Part shown: piece by piece, positions 1 through 11,300 of the stretch
How the letters are laid out: the number at the start of each line of letters is the position of its first letter
Numbering within the stretch: the first letter of the stretch is position 1
Assembly (NCBI GenBank): GCA_001642005.1
Contig: LWCA01000532.1
Span: 1-24,289, forward strand
DNA: 24,289 bases
From: Intoshia linei
Taxonomy: Eukaryota > Orthonectida > Rhopaluridae
Direction: 5' to 3'
Notes under the pieces: model-generated
What the model saw: the letters and a program-made list of their open reading frames with translations, nothing else
Told to the model about the DNA's origin: nothing
Database searches by the model: none
Made by a program: the position numbers and the translations under genes

Positions 1-428
1 ATACACATTTGTCCATATTTCGTAAAAATAAAAAAATAACGCACTTACAGTAAACATTTTAAGATATAATGATTTATAATAAAGTTATAATAAAAACGAC
101 ATTACTTATGAAACGACCTAATACATTGTGGGATAAGTTTATAAGATTTTAAAATCATAAACATTATCATAAATAGCAAACCCAAAAAAGTTCATTTTCA
201 CAATCAAAACCACAAATTACTCTTTTTTTAAACAACTAAAATAGTTCTAGAATTTTAAAAAAATGCAGTTTATACTGTCATATCCAGTTAACACACATAA
301 AAAATTCAATCTTTCAATTTTTGGACCTTAAATTTACTATAAAATTACTATTAATTCGTTCCTCGTTAACACTATTCGTTTTTGGAAACTCCTGTTATAT
401 GCAAATTTTTTATATATTTAAAATTTAG
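1..428 (+). other. AT-rich sequence upstream of the first VRK exon seen
   Basis: No gene could be assigned here. The first recognised VRK exon starts at 429 after a tttag acceptor and needs one nucleotide from an upstream exon, so the kinase start codon is either in this stretch or before the window. Short ATG-led ORFs here end at donors of the wrong phase. Positions about 146-205 resemble positions about 1985-2035. Confidence 0.4.
146..205. repeat. Dispersed repeat, copy 1 (partner at about 1985-2035)
   Basis: Both places share TTTTAAAATCA followed by CATTATCATAAAT, then GCAA and, after a short gap, TTTTCACAAT. The second copy lies in VRK intron 4 beside GC-rich sequence of hAT-MITE character. 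It looks like two decayed copies of one transposon-derived repeat; the ends are not defined. Confidence 0.45.
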
Positions 429-3400
429 CATTGAAAAAAATTTCAAAAATTAAACCCAATACGTTATTTTCAGATGTTGAAAAAAATGAATGGAAATTTC
501 AAAATTTAATTGGCACGGGAGGATTTGGTCAAATTTATACAAGTAAATTTTATGTACAGTTAAGGTTCGATTCATACGATTAATTTGTCATGATAAGACC
601 GTTGTGGTCGAATTCGGGTTATTTGAAGTATTTTATATCAGCTTGACCAGTTTTCTCTAGCAATGTTCAAATATATTATTTTTTTTTTTGTTAACACGCC
701 ACATTGTATATTTTGTTTATCAAGTATTCTGAGGGACAAAATGTTCTACAAACATGTACCTTTGCAAAGACAGATTTGTAAATCAGAATTTAGATATTTT
801 TTAACAAATTTTTAATCACTGATCAATAAGATGTTTCTAATTTACACTATAAATATGTTTAAATTTATAGTTTAATTTTTTTTTTAGTTTCATGTTGTAA
901 TTCCAATAAATATGAACGAGATGAATGTGCTATAAAAATTGTAAGTTTTTAATGAATGTGATACAGATGTGATGGAATATGAACTCTTTAATTAAACTTA
1001 ATCAACACTATGCCAAGAATTTATATAGGACATTATATATAAATGTAGGCTTAATTAATAATGAATAATGCAATGTTTCTCAATCGTAGTCCAAAATAAA
1101 AATTCGTCAGCGGAAAATCTTTTGAGTTAATGAGTTAAATCTGAGTAGAAGAATTATAATTCTTATAATTATCACTCGTGGGGAACCCATATAATTTTTC
1201 GTTTTATTCAGTGTTGATAATAATTTTTATAAGTAAAATATTTTTATAAAAATCTAAATTTTTCCAAGAATATCAAAATATTGTGTGGAAAAGGTCCCAG
1301 GTCAACGTGAAGGTTCAGAATATCTGTTTTGTGTGATATGAAGTACATAATTGGATTAATTTTATTTTATACTAGGAACCATCAATTAATGGAACATTAT
1401 TTTGCGAAATGTATTGTTATATGCATCTTAAAAAATCAAAAATTAATAGTTTTATATTATGCGCATAAATTTGTTAAAATTAAATTTTAGTTATTCAATG
1501 GCTTTTAAAAATAAATGAAAATTATTTACCTTTGCCACGATTAATTTCTGCTGGAACTTGTGACATTGAAAATATTATTTACAGGTTATTTACATTACAT
1601 TTAACCTTTACGCTAATCTTTATTGAATAAAATTCAATGTTTGTTTATGTGTATGTGTGTTACAGTTTATTTAAAAAATTAACAGTCTTAGAATTTAAAA
1701 AAAATAATTTCTAATACCGGTTTTCTGGTGATGTTTATATCTGTTTTATTTTCCGAAATGTACTCCTTCAGGTTCAAAAACCCAATTTTCCCTTTTTTTT
1801 AAAAATAAATTCGGCCCTAAAATTTAAAAAAACATAAAATATGGTATATAAATATTAATAAAATAATATATATATAATCTCAGCCTCATAAAATGAAATG
1901 TTTATATTCAAACACCAAATTAAAAATTTGTTTTAAAAATTAAAGAGTCCTAGGATTTTTTACAACATAGATTCTTGAATAGTTTTTAAAATCAAGCATT
2001 ATCATAAATGGCAACATCAAAAATTTTCACAATAATGCGGCCCGCCACGTATCTGAGTTTGACATGGCTGCATAAAAGCAACAAAACCATATAATCAAAA
2101 AAATATTCATGATATTTTTTTCGATTGCACCTGTGGGTGTTAGCACTCCGATTAAGAAACTCTGATCTAAGTGCATTTGGTGCATATTTGATAATAAAAA
2201 ATAGTGCGGTGACTATTTTACAAAGTCCGTTGAAAAGCAGTTTCTGGAAACTTGTCCCGACCTGTGAAGAGGTGGCTAATGTACGTAATAATATGCTATA
2301 ATAATTTAGATTCATCATAATTCAAAGATTCGGTATTAGTTTAGAAAAATATATGGAAGAAAAATATAAGAATAAATTACCTGTCGGCGTTGCTGCTGAT
2401 ATTATAGTTAAAATGGTTTTTTTAAATTGTGAAATATTGAAATTTAATATACGATATTCTAAGATTACTGCACTTCAATTTATGCATGAAAACGATTACG
2501 CGCATGGAGATGTTAAAGCCCTCAACATTCTATTCGGGAATAATGATCCAAATAAAGTAATTGATATTAATTTTAATAAGTATACTCGAATATTTATTGT
2601 GTATCATTGTATCTTAACTCGGACTGGGTGCGGACCACAGTTAAAAAATTTCAATTTAGCTATTTACTTAAATTTGATTTTTATATCGGTCCTGAATCAG
2701 GAACTCTTGTGAATCAGTGCTACATCATTACATTCTCTATTCATAGAGTCTACTGTATATTGGTTAATGTGTTGTAAATTTGTTCATTATTTACGCATTA
2801 ACAATTATTATTATTAGTAATTAACATATGAGCTGGGAGTGACATGTCAGTTGGTAGAAATAGGATATATGGCTCTAATATTATATGATTCATGAAAATA
2901 TATTTTCTGATATCTTATCGATCATACTTTATTATATATTTCACTAATTTATTAATATAGGTATATCTTATTGATTTTGGAATTGCACAACGATTTATAT
3001 TAAATAATGAATTTATAAGTTATAACCCTAATAAGAAAAACAAACACAATGGTACATTGATGTTTACTAGCTGTGATATGCATGAAGGAGCAGGTATATA
3101 TTATTTACTTTATTTTATTATTATTATTACTACTATATATACTTCATTTTATTCAATTTAATTGATAATGAAATTGTCCAACAGTTATTTTTTATACGAC
3201 TGATATAATATCCAGAATAGCGTGAAACGTATATATTTTTATTCAAAAATATTGGATAAACAATAACTCAAAATAAAACTGAATTTTTTCTTAGTTAATT
3301 TGGATATTTATGATACACTTTACTAACGTTGAACCGAACTAAAATGTTTTATGATGTATCTATAATTACTAATATGTTCGATTTTGCTTTGTTGAAACTT

Positions 3401-5911
3401 AGTACTAATGATGTAACGTTTTCAGGCACCGGAATCGAAAATTCATTTTTTCATTAAAAACCAACGATTCCAACTCTAACGTAATACCATTACAATATTA
3501 ATAGTAATAATGGCCCAATGTATTGGGCCATCTCGTCTATGTTGAAAAATATTAATGTATTGAAAGTACATGGATATTAATGTGTCTCAAAAAAAATGAG
3601 TATTTTTAGGCAAAGTTTCGCCTTATTTACATTGTTAATTTATTTACTCAATTTCCAAAAATTATATTATATATTAAATTATAAAATCTTACTTAAAAAT
3701 GCATAGCAATTTTTCTTAAAATGACGCCAAAATAAAAATATAATCCATAAAATCCAAATTTTTGTGATTCTGTAGTAGTATCACTAAAAAATGTTTGCCA
3801 TCATTGGTTTACACTAAGGGTCCTTATCCTCGTGTTCACGATAAAATTGAAGTTTTTATGAAAAAAAATTCATTGGTGTTGTTTAATTTATTGCAATGTA
3901 AACTATGCATTCTTGCAGATAATTTAAAATTAAAAATTATTTAAAAATTGTCTCAGAATTTTGAATTTTCTTGTTTTTTCAAATTTTTTTAACGGATATA
4001 TCGAAATTCATTATGTGTATATGTAATGAAAAGGTTTTAATGATCTATATATGCTCATTAAGCATATATAAATAAAAAATTCAAACTAAAAAAATAGACC
4101 TAAAATTTATAATAACATAATTGAGTGCTGACCGCCGGGTTTAAAATGAGAGTTAACGTGTAATGCAACACGAAAAATATTATACTGAAAATGACTTTTC
4201 TATCTTTTAATATGATGATCACCCTAATGCAGGGGTCGACGACCAGTGTCCTGCGGACCAAAAGTGGCCCACAGAATAATTTTCGCGCCCCTTTGAGTAA
4301 ATGTGTACATTATTTATTTTTCAATTTTTAAACACTTTTCTACTATAATTGTTTATTTCTCTTCAGTTAAAATTGAAATTTATCCTGTGTAAAAATTGTA
4401 AAAAACAGGCTCATATAATTTTTTGTCGAATAAAGTGGCCCACGAAACGCAATATGTTGCAGACCCTGCCCAATGCTTATAATATAGTAAGCCTTATATC
4501 ATGTAAGATTAAAATGGCTCAATATTGTGAATTTATACGTTTACTTAAAAATTAAATACGGTAATTACCATTATTGAAAAGAATACAAATTTAAGTGAAT
4601 TTAAATGTCGGGCCTCATAAAATTCAATTCCGGTGTAGATTGATGCTACTGTCGTATATCATAAAATTTAGATCCTACTCCTCGAGGAGATTTGGAATCG
4701 TTGGGATACAATTTGGTTTATTGGATTTGCGGTAGTTTACCTTGGTCAAACCTAAAAAATGGCGATTTAGTTTGGGAAAAAAAATTAAAGTTTAAACTTT
4801 TAAAATGTATATATTCTGATTTAGATGGCGGAAATTTATCGATATTGAAACATCTGAAACTGGTAATAATTTTTACATTTAAAATTCAAATCATTTATTA
4901 ATAAATCATTATTAAAATGTAGTCAAAAATTTTAAATTTGAATTATGATCCTTACTTACATTACATTCACTCAACCTAGCTGTATTAGCTAAAAAAACCT
5001 AAATTTTCTATCATTATTAATCTAATTACTAATTAATTAATTAATTATTTTTGAAAAATGTCTATTTTACATACCAGGATATATATTTTAACCCCCGTTT
5101 TCAATACTAAAGAAGTTTTTTTAACTTTGAAGGTAAATGAAGTTATTAATGAATAAATTAGTGTATAGCACAGGTGGGAAAGCATTTACTGTTCGAAGGC
5201 CGCACTAATGTCCCCAAAAAATTTAATAAAGCCGCACCTTCTAAATAAAATTTAAATAATTTCATCAGTACAAACCCACAAAGGGTGAATAATTTTATTC
5301 TAAAGGAGGTGAATGATACATTTTTATCATATTCCATTCAATTTAGTTAAATATTACGAGAAAATGCTAAAACTTTTTAACTCTTAAGGAAAAATCCCAT
5401 TTTACCAAACTTTTAGATTAAAAATCCCTTTATCTCATCCCAAAAGAAAAAACTTAATTTTACTATCACTTCATGAAAAAAGCCGCTTTTATCAATATTT
5501 TTTTGAAAAATCCCATTTTACTAAAAATTAATATTTAAAAAATAATATAATAAATAAAATTGCTTAGAAGGCCACACTTTCCCACCTCTGGTGTATAGTA
5601 ACCAATTTATAAAAATATAACATTTTTATACTGTAGAATTAATAAAACCAATAAAAAAATACATGAACATTGTGTATAAATTGAAATATGATGAATTTCC
5701 TAATTATACAAATTTGAGAAAATTGTTTAAACCTTTTATTGGCACCATTTCAAATGTAAATTTCAATACAAAAATAAAGAAAGAAAAAATACCATTAAGC
5801 ACAATGAATGCGAAATCACAACCAAATAAGAAAATTAAATCGAATGGTAATAAGTATAAACCTGTAAAGGTCAACAAAGGATATGTTCGATTTATTAGTA
5901 ATTTTTATTAA
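429..5911 (+). CDS. VRK1: VRK-family (vaccinia-related kinase-like) Ser/Thr protein kinase, 5' partial
   Basis: Nuclear/chromatin-type casein-kinase-1-superfamily kinase; the animal family phosphorylates targets such as BAF and histones (family knowledge). Exons: 429-542, 888-940, 1376-1448, 1491-1584, 2310-2415, 2464-2556, 2961-3093, 4672-4862, 5637-5911. Motifs in order: glycine loop [13 protein letters not shown] lysine in CAIKI, the VRK-typical EPSINGTLF followed by the helix-C Glu, [10 protein letters not shown], catalytic loop [11 protein letters not shown] in VYLIDFGIA, then [10 protein letters not shown] and LPW. These match VRK order and spacing, and all catalytic residues are present. 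The C-terminus is a short Lys-rich tail. Phases agree at every junction except exon 8 to 9, which is off by one nucleotide with canonical GT-AG. That implies a missed small exon, an unusual splice or an indel. The start codon is not seen. VRK1 versus another paralogue cannot be decided. Confidence 0.9.
1980..2300. repeat. Decayed transposon remnant in VRK intron 4
   Basis: This stretch of the 725-bp intron (1585-2309) is visibly richer in GC and contains gcggcccgcc, typical of hAT MITE interiors. Its left end repeats positions 146-205. The minus strand is open for 108 codons but matches no protein I recognise. I found no terminal inverted repeats or target duplication. Confidence 0.35.
2557..2960. 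other. VRK intron 6, with a probable MITE scrap
   Basis: Canonical GT-AG intron between the exon coding for NPNK and the exon starting VYLIDFG. A GC-richer patch at about 2608-2640 (cggactgggtgcggacc) resembles hAT MITE subterminal sequence, but its ends cannot be defined. A perfect 13-bp palindrome TCCTGAATCAGGA lies near 2692. Confidence 0.4.
3511..3530. repeat. GC-rich hairpin in VRK intron 7
   Basis: TGGCCCAAT and ATTGGGCCA form a perfect 9-bp stem around a 2-base loop, inside the 1578-bp intron 3094-4671. It stands out from the AT-rich surroundings. No function is evident. Confidence 0.7.
4046..4070. repeat. 10-bp perfect stem-loop in VRK intron 7
   Basis: TATATATGCT and AGCATATATA are exact reverse complements separated by CATTA. 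AT-rich inverted repeats arise easily at this composition, so significance is low. Confidence 0.6.
4222..4475. mobile_element. hAT-type MITE A (element 4230-4468)
   Basis: A 239-bp non-autonomous element in VRK intron 7. The left end CAGGGGTCGACGACC and the right end, read in reverse complement as CAGGGTCTGCAAC, are the classic hAT terminal form. Both ends carry GTGGCCCAC near the terminus. The flanks CCCTAATG (4222-4229) and CCCAATG (4469-4475) look like an 8-bp target duplication that lost one base. There is no coding capacity. Confidence 0.8.
5161..5598. mobile_element. hAT-type MITE B with perfect 8-bp target duplication (element 5169-5590)
   Basis: A 422-bp non-autonomous element in VRK intron 8. 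The ends are CACAGGTGGGAAAG and, reverse-complemented, CAGAGGTGGGAAAG (13 of 14 match), followed by GGCCGC/GGCCAC subterminal motifs. It is flanked by identical GTGTATAG copies at 5161-5168 and 5591-5598. The perfect duplication suggests a younger insertion than the other MITEs. It contains no transposase. Confidence 0.92.
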
Positions 5912-6240
5912 TTGTATTAATTAATGTATATATTTAGAATCTAAGGACAATGTTAATATTGACTAAAAAATATTTATTAAATTTTATTTTTATTCTCCAA
6001 ATTTCGTTGTTATATTTTCTTTAAATTTTAAAGAGTTAATACAAAGCTGGCCAAACAGTTTAACCTGGAATTTAATGGTTTTATTAAACATTGGTCGCAT
6101 TTCACTCAGTATAATATTCTATTATTGAATTGATATATTTCTGTTGTTTTACGTTAGGTAATTCAATCCTTCAAACCATTTTGGGTGTTTTAACATGTAT
6201 TAATTGGTAAATTTAATTTCATCGTGATTTCGATTAATCG

Positions 6241-6260
6241 GCATTTTTAATTAAAAATGC
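6241..6260. repeat. Perfect 20-bp palindrome
   Basis: GCATTTTTAATTAAAAATGC is its own reverse complement and stands alone in intergenic DNA. It could be a dimeric factor site or chance in AT-rich DNA. Confidence 0.6.
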
Positions 6261-6715
6261 ACTTGTGTCAAATCGAAGAAAATTGAATGACAAAGCTTTT
6301 AATAAAAAATATTAAAAATGATAATTTTCTCTGAAATCAGCCATTAAACATGAAGGATGTTTTATATAAATCCATTGCCACCTTTTACGATACTAACTAA
6401 AGTAACTTTACAAATCCCAAACAATTACCAATTTTAAGCAAACCCTAATATGAGATTTTTCAATTAAATCTACTAAAAAATCCGTATATTTTCAATTACT
6501 TTAAAGTTCTATAAATAGAATTAAAATCCAATTATAATCGAAACACCATAAATTATACTTTAATAAAGTTTGTTACAAGAAAATAAGTTAATATTCATGC
6601 AAATTTATTTTTATATACGAAAAAATATAATATCCACAAAATGCATGTTTTCTAAGAGAAAATGTGAAGAGATTTTTACGATTAGTAAAAAAATCATTTA
6701 AAATCATGATGGTAA

Positions 6716-6777
6716 TCTCGCACTTGAAGGCTCCAAGCCGAATAAGTAAATTTCGCGCTCACCTAGGATATGCGAGA
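6716..6777. promoter_or_regulatory. GC-rich inverted-repeat island upstream of OTU1
   Basis: TCTCGCA (6716-6722) pairs perfectly with TGCGAGA (6771-6777). Between them are a GGCT-CCA-AGCC mini-hairpin and TTCGCGCTC. The island lies 55 bp before the OTU1 ATG, so a core promoter or 5' UTR element is the simplest reading. It does not fold as a tRNA. Confidence 0.35.
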
Positions 6778-6831
6778 ATAACGCAAATTTGTATCTGAAT
6801 TAAACTCTAGAATTTTTAAAACAATTTTATA

Positions 6832-7708
6832 ATGAAGATAAAAATAAAATTTAATAAAACACTACACCATATCGATGATATTGAGCCAACGTGTACATTA
6901 AACGAATTGAAAATCCAGATAATGAAATGTATCGGATGTGATTCAGTCGATTTAAAATTACGTTTCAACTATCCTCCAACATTACTAGATACATCTGATA
7001 ATTTCCAAGGCAAAGGAGACCAAAAAACGGTAACAGATTATGATTTACAACAAGGAGATGTAATACACGTAGATATTTTGAAACCTCTAGAAGAATTGGA
7101 CTTGTCACGGTGTTTAAAAATCGAAAAGGTTGCCGCCGATAATTCTTGTCTTTTCAATTCCATTTGTATTCTAATTCCAGGCGAATCTCGAACACCTAGT
7201 CAACTTCGTACCATTATATCAGAGTATATACAAATGAACCCAGATGTATACACAATGTTAGTATTGGGTAAATCTATAGACGACTATTGCGATTGGATCA
7301 ATTTAGGCAATAGTTGGGGTGGATATATAGAATTATCCATTTTTTCAAAATTATACCGTTGCCAATTTGTAGTTTTTGATACACACACCGTCCAGGCTAT
7401 TCGATTAGGGGACTATGAAGAAGTTGCATATTTAAACTATAACGGGATCCATTATAATCCAATAGTCTTAAATACTGGAAAAAGCAAGACAACAATTTTC
7501 AAAGTTGATAATGAATCAATATTCAATCAAGCTCAACAACTCACAATTGACCAAAACAGCCAAGTTGCCACAAAAAAAATTAAATGTAACCCCATCTTAT
7601 AAAAATAATCTCAATTTAGGCTCCGTTTGTCAAGTCATTTTAAATAGTCAATTTGAAGCGAAAGACCATTCGAATAAAACCAACCATTATGCATATGAAG
7701 AAGTTTAA
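6832..7708 (+). CDS. YOD1: OTU1/YOD1-type deubiquitinase
   Basis: Cysteine protease that removes ubiquitin from p97/VCP-bound clients in ER-associated degradation (family knowledge). Exons 6832-7585 and 7620-7708 are joined by a 34-bp intron, giving 280 residues. Residues about 1-85 form the UBX-like domain that binds p97. The OTU domain follows, with Asp103 and Cys106 in AADNSCLFNS, GKSIDDYCDWI, WGGYIELS and His207 in YNGIHYNP. Exon 2 supplies the C-terminal C2H2 zinc finger: the split codon makes KCSVC, followed by a His pair in DHSNKTNH. Without this splice the frame would stop at 7602 and the finger would be lost; the finger's match to YOD1 fixes the intron. The start is the first ATG in frame and matches the family N-terminus. 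An acceptor-like ctctag lies 21 bp upstream. The domain set is complete and presumably active. Confidence 0.95.
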
Positions 7709-7714
7709 TTAAAG

Positions 7715-8275
7715 TTAATATTTTAAATTGATATTATTTCTTCTGTAAAAACTGTTCTTTAACATTTTAGTTCTACCGTATTGCGGATTCACCATATCGT
7801 CTACATTGACAATTACCCCAAGTTTCCACCCATAAGACCACGAATTTAACAATGGATATTTATATCTGTTTTCGGGTAGACTGTTTGATCTAACCTTTAA
7901 GTACTTGTTTCGTCCTTTTTTTGTACTTTGACTATTCAACAATGCTTTAACACTGGGTTCAATATTGTACATGTCTGGAATTTTGAATTTAGATAACGAA
8001 AGTCCACTGTAATGATCATTGTTATTTTTTTTCTTTTTAGCATCTGCTGATATTTGGGGCAGTTTTTCGTGTTCTGAAAAAGGTGCGTATGTCAATATTC
8101 TTTTACGGTAAATCTTGAAAAATATGGAAATGTATACATTATATAATTCATTATATACCTCATATTGACCGCCAGACCTATACTGTGGTTTGTTTTTAAA
8201 CCATTCAATCCGCAAAAAATTGTCTTTCTCAATTTGGTGACACAAAGATTGGCTTGTGTTGACTGTCTTACTCAT
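7715..8275 (-). CDS. SPMIP1/ATP6V1FNB-like (sperm/ciliary microtubule inner protein) candidate, 186 aa
   Basis: This intronless gene reads from ATG at 8275 to a stop at 7715. The C-terminal half, with ALLNSQSTKKGRNKYL, PENRYKYPLLNSWSYGWKLG and then PQYGR and a terminal SFYRRNNI, resembles from memory the conserved block of ATP6V1FNB/SPMIP1. Those are small proteins inside sperm and ciliary axoneme microtubules. The middle is Lys/Asn-rich and low-complexity. There is no signal peptide or membrane segment. The protein is basic and aromatic-rich, as such inner proteins often are. It starts 69 bp after the QARS stop on the same strand, and a TTGACAG acceptor-like site lies 7 bp before its ATG, suggesting operon membership. 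It is the only gene here without introns. Coding status is well supported; the family name is tentative. Confidence 0.6.
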   Translation of the reverse strand: MSKTVNTSQSLCHQIEKDNFLRIEWFKNKPQYRSGGQYEVYNELYNVYISIFFKIYRKRILTYAPFSEHEKLPQISADAKKKKNNNDHYSGLSLSKFKIPDMYNIEPSVKALLNSQSTKKGRNKYLKVRSNSLPENRYKYPLLNSWSYGWKLGVIVNVDDMVNPQYGRTKMLKNSFYRRNNINLKY

Positions 8276-8344
8276 TGTATCACTGTCAATATTGATAATG
8301 TTAAAATTTATTTAAAACTATATAATTGCATACATTTGAAATAA
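8276..8344 (-). other. Short QARS to SPMIP1-like intercistronic gap
   Basis: 69 bp separate the two same-strand genes. Read on the minus strand the gap contains TATATAG and then AATATTGACAG (AG at 8283-8284), ending 7 bases before the ATG. That resembles a trans-splice acceptor. Nothing resembles a conventional promoter. Confidence 0.4.
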
Positions 8345-11300
8345 TTAGAATGATTTATTTTTTGACTCTTTCAATTCAATGATTCGATTAAAAACAATCT
8401 AAAAAATAATAACAATAATATTAAATACAATACTTTTTCATTTTGTGTATCAGGGTCTACAACAAAATAACCGATTCGCATAAATTGAAATCTTTCACCG
8501 ATCTCTGCGTGCTTAATCAAGTTTTTAGGGTAAAGGCATTCGGTGAAAATAGTTAAGGAATTCTAAAATGTAGGTTACAAAAATAAAAATGTCAATTTAT
8601 TACCTCGTTACATTTTTTTAAACCTTCATTGGACAGATCGGGGATTTTATCATTAAAGAGGTTTGAATAGAAACGGCAGGTTACTTTTTGACAATCAGAG
8701 TTAATCCAATGGATAAAGCATTTTGGTTTATTGGTTGACGTTAATTTTTCTAATTTGCATATAATTATTTTTTCGCTGTTTATCTAAAATTAAAATGATA
8801 ATTTAAAAAAAAATCGACTGAATTTTGAAAATATTTTGACTTTCATACTTTTCAAATCAAAAAATAAATGTGACCGGTCAGTGTTTATAAAATCTGGTGA
8901 CCTTTGACCAATACTTATTGTATCTACCACTAAGAATTATTGTTTACGCATGTAATTTATTAAGTCTCCATGGGAAAATGGAATCTTTTAAACACCACTT
9001 ATATTCTGTGCTATGATACGTTACTTGCTCAATATTTGTCGGTATTAAAACGAGATTAGAATTCATTAATCCTACTGACTGGGTAAGAGAACCTCTTCTA
9101 TAGTCTTTACTGGGGTTATTCTAAAATTAATTCAATATTTAAATAACAATTGGAAATACCTCATAAAAATCATCTTGGTCTATATAAAATTCTGGAGTTA
9201 ATTTAAATATATTATTTTTCATTGAATTGACAGGTATTAATGATACTTCATTTGGATCATTTTCAGTGTACCAAGATGTTGCTTCTTTATAATTAGTTAT
9301 TTTTATTTTTAATGGATTTATCACAACCATTAATCTAAATATGAATTAAATTCCAAATACAAACAACAAACAATTTGAATTTTATCAACAATACGTTTAT
9401 TTTTTTTTTGGTTGGGCAATTTTATAATAAATTTTCTTAGTTTAATTAATGGAAGTATCATCAAATTATCAATTCCTATTTTTTTAATTTATTGACACAA
9501 AAATATATATTATTATAATTATTTATGTATATCTGTTATAGCGGAAAACAAAAAATAATAAAGACATTTTTCATTTTATTGTTGTAATTGTAATTATATT
9601 ATTTTGTACTATTCAACATGAAAATTAAAAAACCGTTCAACTTTTATACATAACAAATATCGAAATACTAAAATTGTGACATTGAGAGGTCTGACTATTT
9701 AAAATGACCCCTCGACTTATAATTTATCCTGTGAACCCTTATAAACCTTGAGAAGAACCGTCTCAAATGATTACAATTTCTATATTGAAAATCGCTAATA
9801 TGACTAATTCAGTATTTAAAAAGGTACCTAGGACATTCTGCATCTAACACGATTCGAGTGCAATGGTTTAACATTTTGACATCAATTGTATTTTCTGCCA
9901 TAGTAATACCAACCTAAATAGACAAATTATAGAACATAAATGACAACTTGCGAATTAAAAATTTAACAAAAACTTTTTTAGCAATTATACCAATTTACTA
10001 GAAAATATTTAATATTTTTAACTAGTAATAATACCGTGTCAAATTTACCCATTTTTCTAACATTTTATTTCGAATTAAAGTATTTATATGGATAATATTG
10101 TGATAATTTCGGGTCGATTAACAATATCTCAAGCAGCGATTGAACTTTAAATATCTGTAAAACAATTGTAAGTAATTGACAGGGAGAAAATAATCAATAT
10201 CAAAGTGTTTAAAATTGTATATATCAAATGTACATACCAAATTAACAAAGTTCAAAATAGCTTGTGGTGGTACACCTCTTCTCCTGAGAGCACTGAGTGT
10301 AAATAATCTAGGATCATCCCAATCTGCGACAATACCTTTATCAATTAATTTTTTAATTTTTCGCTTTGATAAAACTGTATATTCAATATTTAATCTGGAA
10401 TATTCCCATTGCACGGGACAGTAAATTCCAACAGCATTGCATAACCAATAATATGAAGGCCGTCTAAAGTATTTAATTTAAAAGTTATCGGTGAGATTTC
10501 TCAAAATGCTTGTACTTTCGACCCCGTTGATATGCCATTTTTGAATGCATAAATTTACATTACAAGAAATCAAAATTACTACAATCCCAAATTGGATACT
10601 TGGAGGGAAAACTGTTTTGTAAAGAGTTTTACTTAATGTATAAATAAAAAATCATTGAAATCAATAAACATTTGTAGTGTTTGTTAAATTCGTTTTTAAG
10701 GTTTTATTAGAAATTAACCTGTTTTGAAATTCTTTAGTACACATGGAATGTGTAATATTTTCAATTGAATCACATAAGCAATGGGCGTAATCGTAGGTTG
10801 GATAAATACACCTACATTTTAAGTTAATGTGACAAATATTTCGATTTTAAATATATTTTTGTACACGTAAAATTGTTCATCTTGGAAATAATTTGTTTGT
10901 AAAAAAATATCAGCTAAACATTTGTTTAACTGTACGGCATATTTCATTGGAAATATTTGATTTTTTTAAATAATGACTTTCAATTCACTTTAAGAACAAA
11001 GTGATAGATAAGAGTAAATTATTTAATCAATTCTCAAGTATCAAAGTTTAAATATATACCATTGATTTTTGGATTTAGGGTGATAAAAATATATTATACG
11101 ATACGCAACTGGATCAACTTTTCCATCTTTCATGGTATGTTTTAATCTTAAACATATTTCACCTTCCAGGAATTTTCCATTTCGCATATCCTAAATAGCA
11201 AAATTAAGTTTTCATTTTTGGCACACAAATTTTTGAAAATTTTACTCAGTAGTAATACTAGGAATAATTTAAAATAACTTAAATTTCTTCTTAATGGGAA

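Larger units (their letters stand above)
5912..6831. other. VRK-OTU1 intergenic region
   Basis: No gene is recognised in these 920 bp. The sequence is AT-rich apart from the island at 6716-6777. No exact AATAAA polyadenylation signal lies close to the VRK stop. Confidence 0.55.

Noticed and set aside
560-572. GGTTCGATTC, tRNA T-arm-like
   Set aside because: The flanking bases do not pair as a T-stem, and no acceptor or anticodon arm surrounds it.
1071-1110. caatgtttctcaatcgtagtcc, resembling a hAT left end in VRK intron 2
   Set aside because: No convincing partner end or 8-bp duplication was found in the intron.
1992-2318. 108-codon open frame on the minus strand
   Set aside because: It lies in VRK intron 4 over a transposon remnant, overlaps the next VRK exon and resembles no known protein.
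10215-10424. 69-codon plus-strand ORF
   Set aside because: Shadow of QARS exon 12, which is clearly coding on the other strand.
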